NCBI RefSeq assembly: GCF_031458395.1
Contig: NZ_JAVDYJ010000001.1
Location: 1,550,001-1,614,000, forward strand
DNA from: Enteractinococcus fodinae
GTDB taxonomy: Bacteria > Actinomycetota > Actinomycetes > Actinomycetales > Micrococcaceae
Length of the DNA: 64,000 bases
Direction of reading: 5' to 3'
Below are positions 20,757 through 30,758 of the stretch, one piece after another. The notes under the pieces are model-generated. The model was given only the letters and a program-made list of their open reading frames with translations, was not told the origin of the DNA and made no database searches. Position 1 is the stretch's first letter; each line of letters starts with the position of its first letter. The position numbers and the translations under genes are program-made.

Positions 20757-21977
20757 CTATGCCAGGGCACGGGCGAGCTGGTCGATGATCTCGGCTGCAA
20801 CTGCTGTTTTGGTTCCCTTGATGGGCACGTCTGGACTGCCGTTGGCAAAAATAATGGTCGCATCGTTGTCATCTTGGCCAAAGACTTTGCCAACTCCAAC
20901 TTCGTTGACGACCAGGATCTCACAGCCTTTACGCTGCAGCTTGGCGCGACCATATTCTAATGGCGTCGTGGTGGCATCGCCCGTCTCGGCCGCAAACCCG
21001 ACGATGACACGTGGGAGCGGTTCACCGGCCGCGCGTTGTTCCACGGTAGTTTTGAGCACATCTTCGGTTTGTTCCAGCACAATGGTAGGTGCCGAGGCCC
21101 CGTCTTGTTTTTTGATCTTGTCCGAAGTGATGGTGGCTGGCCGGAAATCGGCCACCGCAGCGGCCATGATCAGGGCATCTTTGGCGCGTGCGTGGTTGAG
21201 CACAGCATCGAGCAGTTCGCGCGTCGACTCAATGTGAACGACGGTGATGTTCGGGTGCTCAGGGGCCGGGATGTCCATCGCTCCTGCAATCAGGGTGACG
21301 TCAGCGCCTTGCTGTGCCGCGACTTCGGCGAGGGCGACACCTTGTTTACCCGAGGATCGATTCCCGAGATACCGCACCGGGTCCAGTGCCTCTCGGGTAC
21401 CACCAGAGGAAATGACCACATGCTTGCCGGCCAGTGGCTTCTCGGTGTGCGCATCAGCCATGATCCGAAGCGTTTGATCCCAGATATCTTCTGGTTCGGG
21501 GAACCGGCCTTTGCCGGTATCTGCCCCGGTCAACCGCCCAACAGCGGGCTCGATGATATGAACCCCCCGGTGACGAAGGGTCGCAACATTTGCCTGGGTG
21601 GCGGGGTGTTCCCACATTTCGGTGTGCATGGCCGGGGCCATCACCACTGGCACGGTGGCGGTCAGCAGGATGTTGCCGAGCAGATCTGGGGCCAGACCTG
21701 CGGCTGCTTTCGCCAGCGAGTCTGCCGTTGCGGGTGCTAGCACGACAAGGTCGGCTTTACGACCTTGTAGCACATGATTGACGTCTTCGACGGCTTCGAA
21801 TGTGTCAGTGTAGACGGGCTTCCCCGATAGCGCCTCCCACGTGGGCTTACCAACAAATTTCAGCGCCGATTCGGTGGGGACGACGTGAACTTCGTGACCG
21901 GCTTCGGTCATTAATCGAAGCAGTAACGCGGCTTTATATGCTGCAATGCCACCGGTGACGCCTAATACAATCCGCAT
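20757..21977 (-). CDS. coaBC: Bifunctional phosphopantothenoylcysteine decarboxylase/phosphopantothenate-cysteine ligase
   Basis: CoaBC, 406 residues, performs two steps of coenzyme A synthesis. The flavin-dependent CoaC half (about 1-180) starts MRIVLGVTGGIAAYKAALLLRL and contains PAMHTEMWEHPATQ. The CoaB ligase half (about 190-400) has ISSGGTREALDPVRYLGNRS and the VVNEVGVG region. The gene follows rpoZ and precedes metK, the usual actinobacterial order gmk-rpoZ-coaBC-metK. Confidence 0.96.
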   Translation of the reverse strand: MRIVLGVTGGIAAYKAALLLRLMTEAGHEVHVVPTESALKFVGKPTWEALSGKPVYTDTFEAVEDVNHVLQGRKADLVVLAPATADSLAKAAAGLAPDLLGNILLTATVPVVMAPAMHTEMWEHPATQANVATLRHRGVHIIEPAVGRLTGADTGKGRFPEPEDIWDQTLRIMADAHTEKPLAGKHVVISSGGTREALDPVRYLGNRSSGKQGVALAEVAAQQGADVTLIAGAMDIPAPEHPNITVVHIESTRELLDAVLNHARAKDALIMAAAVADFRPATITSDKIKKQDGASAPTIVLEQTEDVLKTTVEQRAAGEPLPRVIVGFAAETGDATTTPLEYGRAKLQRKGCEILVVNEVGVGKVFGQDDNDATIIFANGSPDVPIKGTKTAVAAEIIDQLARALA

Positions 21978-22001
21978 GCACTCCCCCTACGGCCCGGTGT
22001 G

Positions 22002-22376
22002 TTATTCGTCGTCAGCTTCGGCGGCTGGTTCCTCTGGCAGCGCGAATGGATCATCCTCGTTGGCAGGCAGCTCGAAGGTTGGGAATTCTTCATCGAGTTC
22101 TTCTGCGGCAGCAGCGCGCACTTCTTCCACTGGCTTCATCTCTAATAGGCCAGCGTCGATCTCCCGGAGGGCGATCGAGAGCGGTTTTTCATTGAGTTCG
22201 GTGTCGACTAGCGGGCCGACGTATTCGAAGAGGCCTTCGTGCAGCTGCGAGTAGTAAGCGTTGATCTGGCGGGCACGCTGTGCTGCGAACAGCACGAGTG
22301 CATATTTGGAATCAACCTTGTCGATCAGTACATCGAGCGATGGGTTGACGATGCCTTCAATTTTTTGTTCAGTCAC
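22002..22376 (-). CDS. rpoZ: DNA-directed RNA polymerase omega subunit
   Basis: Omega subunit of 124 residues, which helps fold and assemble the beta-prime subunit. The core [16 protein letters not shown]-like segment (here [20 protein letters not shown], about 9-28) and [15 protein letters not shown] are diagnostic, and [14 protein letters not shown] closes the domain. The acidic C-terminal tail (about 90-124) is a variable extension. It sits between gmk and coaBC on the same strand. Confidence 0.95.
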   Translation of the reverse strand: MTEQKIEGIVNPSLDVLIDKVDSKYALVLFAAQRARQINAYYSQLHEGLFEYVGPLVDTELNEKPLSIALREIDAGLLEMKPVEEVRAAAAEELDEEFPTFELPANEDDPFALPEEPAAEADDE

Positions 22377-22437
22377 TGACTCTCCAATAAATTTCTCCGG
22401 AGCGACCGGAGACGGTAGATGGTACTTTTTGTGCCGA

Positions 22438-23070
22438 TCACTGCCGGGTGGGTAACTGCATGAGTTCTACCAGCCTTGCAGAAGCTTGTCCAACTGTATC
22501 GTTGACGATCACGGCATCAAATTCTGGTTCTGCAGCAAGCTCCAGTTTAGCGGTTTCTAGTCGCCGTTGCTGTTCGGCTGCTGTTTCCGTGCCGCGGCCA
22601 ACAAGGCGTCGAACGAGTTCCTCCCAGCTCGGTGGCGCGAGAAATACAAAAAGCGCTTCGGGCATGGTCTTACGAACTTGCCTAGCCCCCTGCAGATCGA
22701 TCTCTAACAAGACGTGTTTGCCTTTGGCTATGGCGTCTTCAACGGTATCGCGACGCGTGCCGTACTTATTGAGTCCGTGCACTTGAGCCCACTCCAACAT
22801 TTGGTTCTCTTCAATGAGTTGATCAAATTGTTGATGCGAGACAAAAGAGTAGTGCACCCCATCGATCTCACCGGGCCGTGGTGGCCGTGTCGTTGCAGAG
22901 ACCGATAAACATACCTGGGGGTAATGTTCCCGGATGTGCTGGCTGACCGTTCCCTTTCCGACCGCAGTCGGACCCGCGAGGACGGTCACGGCGGGACGTT
23001 TGCCTTGATGTTCTGGCCGCAGGGTCAAATCACGTGGGCCGGGGATGACCGGGGGCGTCTGATCTGGCAA
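22438..23070 (-). CDS. gmk: Guanylate kinase
   Basis: Gmk phosphorylates GMP to GDP. The P-loop is [20 protein letters not shown]-binding residues lie in [22 protein letters not shown] and the lid in [17 protein letters not shown]. The frame is open to 23259, but that would overlap mihF and add 63 residues unlike the family. I prefer a TTG at 23070 preceded by GAGGGA four bases upstream, giving 210 residues. A TTG at 23028 (196 residues) and an ATG at 23139 are alternatives. A strong hairpin lies between this gene and mihF. Confidence 0.93.
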   Translation of the reverse strand: MPDQTPPVIPGPRDLTLRPEHQGKRPAVTVLAGPTAVGKGTVSQHIREHYPQVCLSVSATTRPPRPGEIDGVHYSFVSHQQFDQLIEENQMLEWAQVHGLNKYGTRRDTVEDAIAKGKHVLLEIDLQGARQVRKTMPEALFVFLAPPSWEELVRRLVGRGTETAAEQQRRLETAKLELAAEPEFDAVIVNDTVGQASARLVELMQLPTRQ

Positions 23071-23137
23071 ATTGTCCCTCGAGAATTCGGTGTGCTGGCG
23101 CGATAGTAGTACCTGCAAGGGTATCGCAAAGCATGTC

Positions 23138-23172
23138 ATTCCCCCAAAATTCCGGTCGAATTTTGGGGGAAT
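23138..23172. terminator. Strong hairpin between mihF and gmk (terminator or attenuator)
   Basis: ATTCCCCCAAAATTC (23138-23152) and its exact complement (23158-23172) flank the loop CGGTC, giving a 15-bp perfect stem with a GGGGG/CCCCC base. It begins six bases after the mihF stop. On the mRNA strand it is followed by GACATGC, not by a U run, so it may be an RNA-stability or attenuation element. The T-rich side (TTTTATCT) is on the plus strand, where no gene would need it. Confidence 0.75.
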
Positions 23173-23177
23173 TTTAT

Positions 23178-23492
23178 CTATCGGCCTAGCGCATCGATCA
23201 GGGCGTTGCGTTGGCGGTGGCCCAGACCGCGGAGCCTGCGATTCAAAGATATGTCGCACTGTTCCATAATGCCCTGCGCTCGAATCTCGCCGATGCCTTT
23301 GAGGGCAGTGAGTAAATCGATGGTGCGCATCCGAGCGACGGCTTCGTCCTCATCGGCGCGATCGAACACTTCTGCCAGAGATAGCGTACCGTCGGCGAAC
23401 TCAGACTTGATTTTCGCACGCGTAGTTCTTGCATCCAGCGCCTTCTGACGTGCAGCTTGGCGCTCTTCGGGTGTCAGATCTTTTAGAACCAT
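23178..23492 (-). CDS. mihF: Actinobacterial integration host factor
   Basis: Nucleoid-associated protein of 104 residues, unrelated in fold to HU/IHF. It is recognised by the helical N-terminus ([20 protein letters not shown]) and the helix-two-turns-helix region [20 protein letters not shown], ending in [15 protein letters not shown]. In mycobacteria and Streptomyces it compacts DNA and supports phage integration and development. It lies between pyrF and gmk, as in other actinobacteria. Confidence 0.95.
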   Translation of the reverse strand: MVLKDLTPEERQAARQKALDARTTRAKIKSEFADGTLSLAEVFDRADEDEAVARMRTIDLLTALKGIGEIRAQGIMEQCDISLNRRLRGLGHRQRNALIDALGR

Positions 23493-23600
23493 TAGTACTG
23501 CCTTTCGTGCCCGATCCTACCGTGACGGTAAGGACAGCCACACCCAGAAAGGTGAATGACTACTCCGTGTTTTCGGCTATCTTACCTAGTGAACTGTATT

Positions 23601-24443
23601 CTACTTCACAATGAGGTCTTTGCGAGCGTCACCAATAGCCAATTTTAGATCACCGAGGTTCGGTCCGTGCTGCAAGATACCCCGAGACGAGTTGACTAGG
23701 ACATTTGGCCAGGCTTCACCAAACCCGTCACGGATACTTTTCGCTTCAGCACCTTGAGAACCATACCCCGGAGCGAGAATGGGGGCGTTTGCCCCAGCCA
23801 GATCGATACCCAGCGCGGCCGCCTGGGCTGGCACCGTTGCACCCACCACCAAGCCGACTGAACCAAGAGTTTCGTCCCCCCGGTTGTCCCGGGCTGCCGC
23901 CTCCACGACCCGTTTGGCTACCGAGTCGTTTTCTGCGCCAAGATGTTGAACAGATGCCCCTTCGGGATTCGATGTCAACGCGAGAATGAAGACCCCACGC
24001 TGATGAGCTAAAGCCAAGTCAATGGCCGGGCGGAGGGACTCGTAGCCCAGATACGGCGACAGCGTCACCGCATCTGCGACTAACGAAGAGCCATCAGCTA
24101 ACCATGCTTGAGCATAGCCTTGCATCGTGGAACCGATATCTCCGCGTTTTGCGTCTGCGATCGTGAGGATATCGGCTTGGTGGGCCAGCTGCAGGGTTTC
24201 TTCTAGCACGGCAAACCCAGCCGACCCGAATCGCTCATACAGCGCGACTTGAGGTTTCAACGCAGCCACACCGGTTGTCTCGGCTGCGGCTTCTACGACG
24301 GTCTTCGAAAAGGTCGACAACCCTGCCGGGGTGTCATTGAGACCCCAGTCATGCAATAAGTGCCGGTGCGGGTCGATCCCCAAGCACAACGGACCATGGT
24401 GTGCCATGGCCTGAGCTAACCGGGTACCAAAAGTTTGTGACAT
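23601..24443 (-). CDS. pyrF: Orotidine 5'-phosphate decarboxylase (type 2)
   Basis: Final enzyme of UMP synthesis, 280 residues. Substrate and catalytic residues are visible in CLGIDPHRHLLHDWG (about 20-34) and in the signature ILTIADAKRGDIGSTMQGY, which carries the Lys-Asp pair. PGYGSQGAEA is the phosphate-binding loop. The length and motif identify the type 2 subfamily used by actinobacteria. It is the last gene of the pyr operon, starting six bases after carB. Confidence 0.95.
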   Translation of the reverse strand: MSQTFGTRLAQAMAHHGPLCLGIDPHRHLLHDWGLNDTPAGLSTFSKTVVEAAAETTGVAALKPQVALYERFGSAGFAVLEETLQLAHQADILTIADAKRGDIGSTMQGYAQAWLADGSSLVADAVTLSPYLGYESLRPAIDLALAHQRGVFILALTSNPEGASVQHLGAENDSVAKRVVEAAARDNRGDETLGSVGLVVGATVPAQAAALGIDLAGANAPILAPGYGSQGAEAKSIRDGFGEAWPNVLVNSSRGILQHGPNLGDLKLAIGDARKDLIVK

Positions 24444-24449
24444 CTTGGC

Positions 24450-27400
24450 CTACTGTTGGTTTGCAATCACAGCGGCGAGGCGACGGTCATGTTCCTGCAG
24501 GCTCGTGACATCCCAGGAGTATTCCCGCTGTGCTTGGATAGCTTGTAGCGCAGTACCGAACGCAGCCAGGGTGGTCACCAGTGGCACACCCAAGGAGTTC
24601 GCGGCGGCGCGGATCTCATATCCATCTCCCCGTGCCTCAGATCCGGAAGGGGTATTGACCACCAGATCCACGCGCCCGTCTTCGAGCTGATCAAGGATGG
24701 TTTCGCCAGGTGATGGAGCGTCACTGGTGATCTTATCAACCACTTCGGTCATGATCCCGTTGCGGGCTAACACATCGGCGGTGCCTCCGGTCGAAACGAG
24801 CTCAAAGCCCATATCGGTGAGACGTTTGGCGTGGGCGACGATTCCGCGCTTATCTCGGTTGGCTACCGAAATGAAGACCCGGCCACTGGTGGGCAGCCGT
24901 CCACCCACAGCATCTTGAGATTTCGCATACGCTGTGTCGAAGTATTTATCGATTCCCATCACTTCGCCGGTAGAGCGCATCTCGGGGCCCAACAGCGAAT
25001 CCACGACGCGACCTTCGGGGGTGCGGAAGCGCGTGAATGGGAGGACCGCTTCTTTGACAGCGATGGGCGCGCCTAGTGGGAGCGACCAGCCATCATGCGT
25101 GGCTGGCAAGTCACTGGTTTCACGTAGTTGGGCGATCGTTGAGCCTACGCCGATTTTCGCAGCGGCCTTTGCCAGGGCAACACCGGTTGCTTTCGAAACA
25201 AACGGTACGGTCCGTGAGGCGCGCGGGTTGGCTTCGATGACGTAGAGAATATCTGCGGCCAACGCGAATTGGATGTTAATGAGACCGCGTACCCCAACAC
25301 CTTTGGCGATGGCCTCGGTGGCTTCACGCACACGAGCCAGTACATCGGGGGCCAAGGTGGTTGGTGGCAGAACACAGGCCGAGTCACCCGAGTGGATCCC
25401 GGCCTCCTCGATGTGTTCCATGATCCCGCCCATGAACAGTTCGTTCCCATCATAGAGCGCATCCACATCGATCTCGATGGCGTCGTCCAAGAAGCGGTCG
25501 ACTAGCACCGGGTGTTCCGGCGTGATTTCGGCGGTGGAGTGTTTGATGTAGTTCGCCAGTTGTTCTTCGTCGTAGACGATCTCCATTCCACGCCCGCCCA
25601 GCACATACGAGGGACGGACCAGCACGGGATAACCGATTTCGTCGGCCACATGTTTGGCGTCCTCGAACGAGACCGCGGTGCCGTTTTTCGGTGCGGTCAA
25701 ATTCGCCTGCTGCAACACCTGCGCGAACAAGCCGCGGTGTTCTGCTAGATCAATCGCCTCCGGAGAGGTGCCAAGAATTGTAACACCGGCATCGGCCAGA
25801 TCTTGGGCGAGCTTCAGCGGGGTCTGGCCACCCAGTTGCACGAACACGCCCTCGACCGGGCCGGTTTGTTGTTCGGCATGAATGATTTCCAACACGTCTT
25901 CGAGCGTCAATGGCTCGAAGTAGAGCCTGTCTGACATATCGGAGTCGGTGGATACTGTTTCTGGGTTGCAGTTGACCAGCACCGTGTCATAACCGGCTTG
26001 CTGCATCGCCATGGTGGCGTGAACACACGAGTAGTCGAATTCGACGCCTTGGCCAATACGGTTGGGGCCGGAACCGAGGATCACCACGGTCGGGCGGGTG
26101 TGCTCGGTAATTTCGGTTTCCTGACCGTCATACGAGGAGTAGTGGTACGGAGCCTGTGCCACGTGCTCACCGGCTGCGGTATCAACCGATTTATAGACCG
26201 GACGAATCCCCAAAGCATGGCGTACCCCACGGACCACGGCTTCATCCATGTGTCGCAGCTGCCCGATCTGCTTATCAGAAAAACCGTGTCGTTTGGCGTG
26301 TTCCAACACGGACTTCGTGAGCTCATCAGCACCACGAATGTCTTGTGCCACCTCATTTATCAAAACCAACTGATCAATGAACCACGGGTCGATCTTGGTG
26401 TTTTCAAAGACTTCTTCGACGGAGGCTCCCCCGAGCAGCGCGCGTTGGATTTGACCAAGCCGAGCGGTGGTGGCGGTTTTAGATGCCTCAAGAAGAGTTG
26501 CGACTTCACTGGCATCGGGGACCGTAAAGTCTAATTCTGCGTCATCGGTTTGTTCCAGCGATCGCAGCGCTTTTTGCAGAGCCTCGGCAAAGTTCCGTCC
26601 AAAGGACATGACCTCACCCACGGCTTTCATCGTGGTGGTGAGGGTCGCATCAGCGGCCGGGAACTTTTCAAAAGCAAAACGCGGGACTTTGACGACCACA
26701 TAGTCCAGTGCTGGCTCAAAGGCGGCTGTGGTAGTACCTGTGATGTCGTTAGTCACCTCATCCAGCGTGTAGCCCAACGACAATTTGGTGGCAATCTTGG
26801 CGATAGGGTAACCGGTGGCTTTAGATGCCAGCGCCGAAGACCGAGACACGCGCGGGTTCATTTCGATCACCACGATGCGACCATCTTCTGGATTGACCGC
26901 AAATTGGATATTACATCCACCCGTGGCGACGCCAACCTCGCGGATGATTTTGATCGAAATATCACGCATCTTTTGGTATTCGCGATCCGTGAGGGTCACA
27001 GCAGGGGCGACGGTAATGGCGTCCCCGGTGTGCACACCGACCGGATCGAAGTTTTCAATCGAGCACAACGCGATGACGTTGTCAGCGCTGTCGCGCATCA
27101 TTTCGAACTCGTATTCTTTCCAACCCAAAATGGACTCTTCTAATAAGACCTCGGAGGTCGGAGAGTACTGGATGCCGGCTCCGGCGATACGGTGCAGATC
27201 AGTTTCGTTGTAGGCCATCCCCGATCCGAGCCCACCCATGGTGAAGGAAGGACGAACGACCATGGGGTAACCGAGTTCTTTTGCTGCCTCAAGGGCTTCA
27301 TCCATGGAGTGGACGATCACCGAGCGTGCCGATTCGGCACCACAGCGCTCTACTACCCCTTTGAAAGCCTCACGGTCTTCCCCGAGTTCGATGGCGGCGA

Positions 27401-27758
27401 TGTTCGCGCCGATGAGTTCCACCCCGTACTGTTCCAAGACCCCGGCTTCATCCAATTGAATGGCCGTGTTGAGCGCGGTCTGGCCACCCAGGGTCGGCAG
27501 AATGGCATCGGGACGTTCTGCGGCAATAATCTTTTCCACGACCTCAGCGGTAATGGGTTCCACATACGTGGCGTCAGCCATTTCCGGGTCGGTCATGATG
27601 GTGGCGGGGTTGGAGTTGACCAGGATAACCCGAATACCTTCGTCTTTGAGGACGCGGATAGCTTGGGTGCCGGAGTAATCGAATTCTGCGGCCTGCCCGA
27701 TCACAATGGGTCCGGAGCCGATGACTAATACGGAGTGGAGATCTGTGCGTTTTGGCAT
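24450..27758 (-). CDS. carB: Carbamoyl phosphate synthase large subunit
   Basis: CarB, 1102 residues, is full length. The first ATP-grasp half (about 1-400) contains [29 protein letters not shown] and [12 protein letters not shown]; the second (about 555-940) has [30 protein letters not shown] and [12 protein letters not shown]. The C-terminal MGS-like allosteric domain (about 960-1102) follows. All synthetase motifs look intact, in contrast to the degenerate glutaminase of the adjacent CarA. CarB homologues can use free ammonia directly, though with lower affinity than the glutamine-fed route. The gap to carA is 15 bases. Confidence 0.96.
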   Translation of the reverse strand: MPKRTDLHSVLVIGSGPIVIGQAAEFDYSGTQAIRVLKDEGIRVILVNSNPATIMTDPEMADATYVEPITAEVVEKIIAAERPDAILPTLGGQTALNTAIQLDEAGVLEQYGVELIGANIAAIELGEDREAFKGVVERCGAESARSVIVHSMDEALEAAKELGYPMVVRPSFTMGGLGSGMAYNETDLHRIAGAGIQYSPTSEVLLEESILGWKEYEFEMMRDSADNVIALCSIENFDPVGVHTGDAITVAPAVTLTDREYQKMRDISIKIIREVGVATGGCNIQFAVNPEDGRIVVIEMNPRVSRSSALASKATGYPIAKIATKLSLGYTLDEVTNDITGTTTAAFEPALDYVVVKVPRFAFEKFPAADATLTTTMKAVGEVMSFGRNFAEALQKALRSLEQTDDAELDFTVPDASEVATLLEASKTATTARLGQIQRALLGGASVEEVFENTKIDPWFIDQLVLINEVAQDIRGADELTKSVLEHAKRHGFSDKQIGQLRHMDEAVVRGVRHALGIRPVYKSVDTAAGEHVAQAPYHYSSYDGQETEITEHTRPTVVILGSGPNRIGQGVEFDYSCVHATMAMQQAGYDTVLVNCNPETVSTDSDMSDRLYFEPLTLEDVLEIIHAEQQTGPVEGVFVQLGGQTPLKLAQDLADAGVTILGTSPEAIDLAEHRGLFAQVLQQANLTAPKNGTAVSFEDAKHVADEIGYPVLVRPSYVLGGRGMEIVYDEEQLANYIKHSTAEITPEHPVLVDRFLDDAIEIDVDALYDGNELFMGGIMEHIEEAGIHSGDSACVLPPTTLAPDVLARVREATEAIAKGVGVRGLINIQFALAADILYVIEANPRASRTVPFVSKATGVALAKAAAKIGVGSTIAQLRETSDLPATHDGWSLPLGAPIAVKEAVLPFTRFRTPEGRVVDSLLGPEMRSTGEVMGIDKYFDTAYAKSQDAVGGRLPTSGRVFISVANRDKRGIVAHAKRLTDMGFELVSTGGTADVLARNGIMTEVVDKITSDAPSPGETILDQLEDGRVDLVVNTPSGSEARGDGYEIRAAANSLGVPLVTTLAAFGTALQAIQAQREYSWDVTSLQEHDRRLAAVIANQQ

Positions 27759-27773
27759 GGTATATCCTTAGTC

Positions 27774-28898
27774 TTATTTTCCGGTGGCCATCAGGGTTGC
27801 GAACGCATCGAAAACCGGGTGTGGTTCATCGATGGCAAGCGCGGTATTTTCTGGGTAATACTGCACGGTCAAAACCGGCAGTTCCTCGGCACGTAACGCT
27901 TCAACAGAGTGATCATTGAGACTGTGCTGGGTCACGGTGACGTCGCCGTAGCCTGCGTTTGGAGCAGGATGGGTCCCCAGAGGCGCATCAACGGCATAGT
28001 GGTGGTTTTGATTGGTAATAATGCTCTGCCCGGAGGCCACATCGAAAACCGGCTGATTGGGCCCGCGCTGGGCTTGCGGCAACAGCATCGAGGCGTAGCC
28101 CAGGGCGGCCGCGACGATCTGGTGGCCCAGACCAATCCCCAGGACCGGCATCCGTGTTTCAAGCAACGCAGCGGCCAAGCTAATTTGATCGGTGGCTTCG
28201 GCTGGGTTGCCCGGACCGGAGGAGAACACCACGCCATCAACATTGGCTGCGGTGAGTTCTTCGATGGTAGTGGAGGCCGGCATGACCTTGACGGTATTAC
28301 CGCGTTGCACCAACTGGGTGATGGTGGCTCGACGAACGCCCAAATCGATCACCGCAACGGTGGCTTGCGGTTGATCGGCTGCGACTTCATAGGCCTCATC
28401 TGTGGTGACAGCTTCTAATAGTTGCGAGGTGCTGGGTTGTTGCCATGCCTGCACTTGAGCCACGAGTTCTGCATCGGTGGCCTGGGCGTCAGCTCCGCCG
28501 AAGATGCCCGCAGCGACTTGTCCGCTGCGTCGAACGTGACGGGTCAGTGCGCGCGTATCAAGTCCGGAGATACCGACCACACCGGCAGTCGTGAGGTCTT
28601 CTACTAGTGACCGTTCGGACTGCCAGTTTGACCGAACTCGCGCTGGATCTCGAACCACGACACCGGCTGGCCAGTACTGGTCAGATTCGGCGTCAGCATC
28701 ATTGACGCCCACGTTGCCAATGTGTGGGAAGGTAAACACCATGATGGTGCCGACATTTGCGGGGTTTGTCAGGCTGTGTTGGTAACCGGTCATTGTTGTG
28801 TCAAAGATCAGGTTGCCAAAGACGGCGCCGGGTGCTGCATAGGAGGTGCCGGCGTAGATGGTGCCATCTGCCAGAACGAGTTTGGCTGATGCGCTCAT
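27774..28898 (-). CDS. carA: Carbamoyl phosphate synthase small subunit with a degenerate glutaminase site
   Basis: CarA-fold protein, 374 residues, with the normal N-terminal domain (MTGYQ at 36-40, FPHIGNVGVND) and a class I amidotransferase domain. By comparison with E. coli CarA, catalytic Cys269 is Gly256 (GIGLGHQ instead of GICLGHQ) and catalytic His353 is Tyr348 (YYPE instead of the HPE motif). Glu350 is kept. Glutamine-site residues are also changed: Ser47 is Ala47, Gly313 is His300 and Phe314 is Tyr301. Hydrolysis of glutamine therefore looks impossible. The protein may still stabilise CarB, leaving an ammonia-dependent synthase as in mammalian CPS1, where the Cys is Ser. It overlaps the preceding membrane gene by four bases. 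Confidence 0.93.
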   Translation of the reverse strand: MSASAKLVLADGTIYAGTSYAAPGAVFGNLIFDTTMTGYQHSLTNPANVGTIMVFTFPHIGNVGVNDADAESDQYWPAGVVVRDPARVRSNWQSERSLVEDLTTAGVVGISGLDTRALTRHVRRSGQVAAGIFGGADAQATDAELVAQVQAWQQPSTSQLLEAVTTDEAYEVAADQPQATVAVIDLGVRRATITQLVQRGNTVKVMPASTTIEELTAANVDGVVFSSGPGNPAEATDQISLAAALLETRMPVLGIGLGHQIVAAALGYASMLLPQAQRGPNQPVFDVASGQSIITNQNHHYAVDAPLGTHPAPNAGYGDVTVTQHSLNDHSVEALRAEELPVLTVQYYPENTALAIDEPHPVFDAFATLMATGK

Positions 28899-29404
28899 GC
28901 TGTCTGCCTTCCGTTAGTGAATGTTTCTAGTGTGGTGCGAAGTTCTTGGTGTTCCGAGATGGTCTCGGTCCGAAGCCCGGTCGTGACCTCGGTGTCATCT
29001 AAGTTCCAGGTGATAGCCAAAATGCCGTCTTTTTCGACGAATTTTCCGGCGATACCCGACACGGTAGCGACCTGGGTAATCTGTGGGGCTGGGATAAAGA
29101 AGTTGGGTTCTCCGACTCGCAGCAGCACAACCCCTTCAGGATGTACCTCAATGCGAGCCTGGCTGCGGTTACCTAACCGATGCGCGGTGACCCGTTCGAG
29201 AAGATGCTGTCCCAACACCGTGGTGATGTAGGTGCCGTCCACCGCAGCGGTGGGCTCGCGTTCCAATAACCGAGCTGGAACTTCGGTGGGAGCTGCAATG
29301 TGGTGTTGTCGCTTGGTTCGGTTCCGGCGGCCGAAATAGATACCTAGCAGGATGCACGCCACCAGGATGGCGGTGAGGGTGACGGTAAATGTTGTTTCGT
29401 CCAA
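28895..29404 (-). CDS. Membrane-anchored PH-like protein of the pyr operon (Rv1382-type)
   Basis: Protein of 169 residues: one N-terminal membrane helix (VTLTAILVACILLGIYFG, about 8-25), a basic stop-transfer stretch (RRNRTKRQHH), then a soluble beta-rich domain (about 60-165). A gene of this kind lies between pyrC and carA in many actinobacteria (Rv1382 in M. tuberculosis). Function is unknown; the PH-like assignment is a fold guess. It overlaps carA by ATGA, so it is translated with the degenerate CarA. Confidence 0.8.
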   Translation of the reverse strand: MDETTFTVTLTAILVACILLGIYFGRRNRTKRQHHIAAPTEVPARLLEREPTAAVDGTYITTVLGQHLLERVTAHRLGNRSQARIEVHPEGVVLLRVGEPNFFIPAPQITQVATVSGIAGKFVEKDGILAITWNLDDTEVTTGLRTETISEHQELRTTLETFTNGRQTA

Positions 29405-29421
29405 GTGTGGATCGTTCCTTC

Positions 29422-30747
29422 TTAACTGTGCCGGTATGGGGTCGTCAGGTTGGCGTCAGCGACGACCTGGTGGCCGCGGTAAAACACGTCCGTGACTTGC
29501 CCGGAGAGCTCCATGCCGCGATATGGGGAGTTGGTTGATTTGGAGGCGTGGTCGGTCGGGTTCACCGTGAACTTGTGATGGGGGTCGTACACGACCAGAT
29601 TCGCGACCGCTCCTTCAACCAGTCCCCCGGATTTGGTGAGCTGACCCTGCTCAGCGTGCCGATAGATACGGGCTGGATTCGCTGACATGACGCGGGCAAC
29701 TCCATGCCAGTCCAATAGCCCGGTATCGACCATGGCGTGCTGGATGACCGGCAGCGCGGTTTCTAGCCCGGTCATCCCCATAGCTGCCACTACCCATTCG
29801 CATTGCTTAGTCTCTTGGGTATGCGGTGCGTGGTCAGTTCCGACCGTATCAATCGTGCCATCGGCCAGACCTTCGCGCAGTGCATGAACATCGGAATCTT
29901 TTCGCAGCGGCGGGTTGACCTTATACACGGGGTCGTAGGTCTTGACGTAGTCTTCGGTCAACAGCAGGTGGTGGGGCGTGACTTCGGCCGTCACGTTGAT
30001 GCCTTGCGATTTTGCCCAACGAATCAGTTCGACTGATCCGGCGGTGGAGACATGGCAGATATGAATTCTGGAGTCGACATGCTGAGCTAAGAGAACGTCC
30101 CGGGCGATAATCGATTCTTCCGCCACGGCCGGCCAGCCGGCAAGGCCCAGTTCTGATGAGAGCGCTGATTCGTTCATTTGTGCGCCCTCGGTCAGTCTCG
30201 GCTCTTGGGCGTGCTGGGCGATGAACCCGTCGAAAGATTTCACGTATTCCAGTGCACGACGCATCAGCACGGGATCCCAGACGCACATGCCGTCATCGGA
30301 GAACATGGTGACCTGGGCTGTGGAATCATACATCGCTGATAATTCTGCCAGGCGTTCGCCCGCAAGACCAACGGTGACTGCTCCCACCGGATGGACGTCT
30401 GTCCAACCGGATTGTCTACCTAAGCGGTAGACCTGTTCTACTACCCCGGCGGTGTCCGCTACCGGATTGGAATTTGCCATCGCGTGGACCGCAGTGAAGC
30501 CGCCTTTGGCTGCCGCTTGGGTTCCCGTCTCGACGGTTTCGGCATCATCGTTGCCGGGCTCTCTTAAGTGAGTGTGTAGATCGACGAGTCCGGGCAGGAC
30601 GATCTTGCCGGTGGCGTCGATGGTCTGCGCTGCCTCGGCAGCCAAACTATTCCCTAGGTGAGCAATGGTGCCGTTAGCATCGATGGCGATATCTGTGGCG
30701 ATACCGTCTGGTGTCGTGCCGCCGGTGATCAAATACGAAATGGTCAT
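29422..30747 (-). CDS. pyrC: Dihydroorotase
   Basis: Class I dihydroorotase, about 441 residues, cyclising carbamoyl aspartate to dihydroorotate. Zinc ligands are in LVDLHTHLREPG, the carbamylated-lysine region follows KGGFTAVHAMANSNPV, and further ligands lie in HICHVSTAGS, VTPHHLLL and TVGTDHAPH. The frame extends to 30963, but that overlaps pyrB. I take the ATG at 30747 because AAAGG lies seven bases before it; an ATG at 30762 overlapping the pyrB stop (ATGA) is the alternative. Confidence 0.95.
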   Translation of the reverse strand: MTISYLITGGTTPDGIATDIAIDANGTIAHLGNSLAAEAAQTIDATGKIVLPGLVDLHTHLREPGNDDAETVETGTQAAAKGGFTAVHAMANSNPVADTAGVVEQVYRLGRQSGWTDVHPVGAVTVGLAGERLAELSAMYDSTAQVTMFSDDGMCVWDPVLMRRALEYVKSFDGFIAQHAQEPRLTEGAQMNESALSSELGLAGWPAVAEESIIARDVLLAQHVDSRIHICHVSTAGSVELIRWAKSQGINVTAEVTPHHLLLTEDYVKTYDPVYKVNPPLRKDSDVHALREGLADGTIDTVGTDHAPHTQETKQCEWVVAAMGMTGLETALPVIQHAMVDTGLLDWHGVARVMSANPARIYRHAEQGQLTKSGGLVEGAVANLVVYDPHHKFTVNPTDHASKSTNSPYRGMELSGQVTDVFYRGHQVVADANLTTPYRHS

Positions 30748-30758
30748 GGTCTGGCCTT

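Noticed and set aside
21036-21740. 234-codon open frame on the plus strand opposite coaBC
   Set aside because: Shadow of coaBC; composition is not protein-like and there is no ribosome binding site.
23071-23259. Long N-terminal extension of guanylate kinase
   Set aside because: It would overlap mihF, is Pro/Arg-rich and would read through the 15-bp hairpin; a TTG at 23070 has a proper ribosome binding site.
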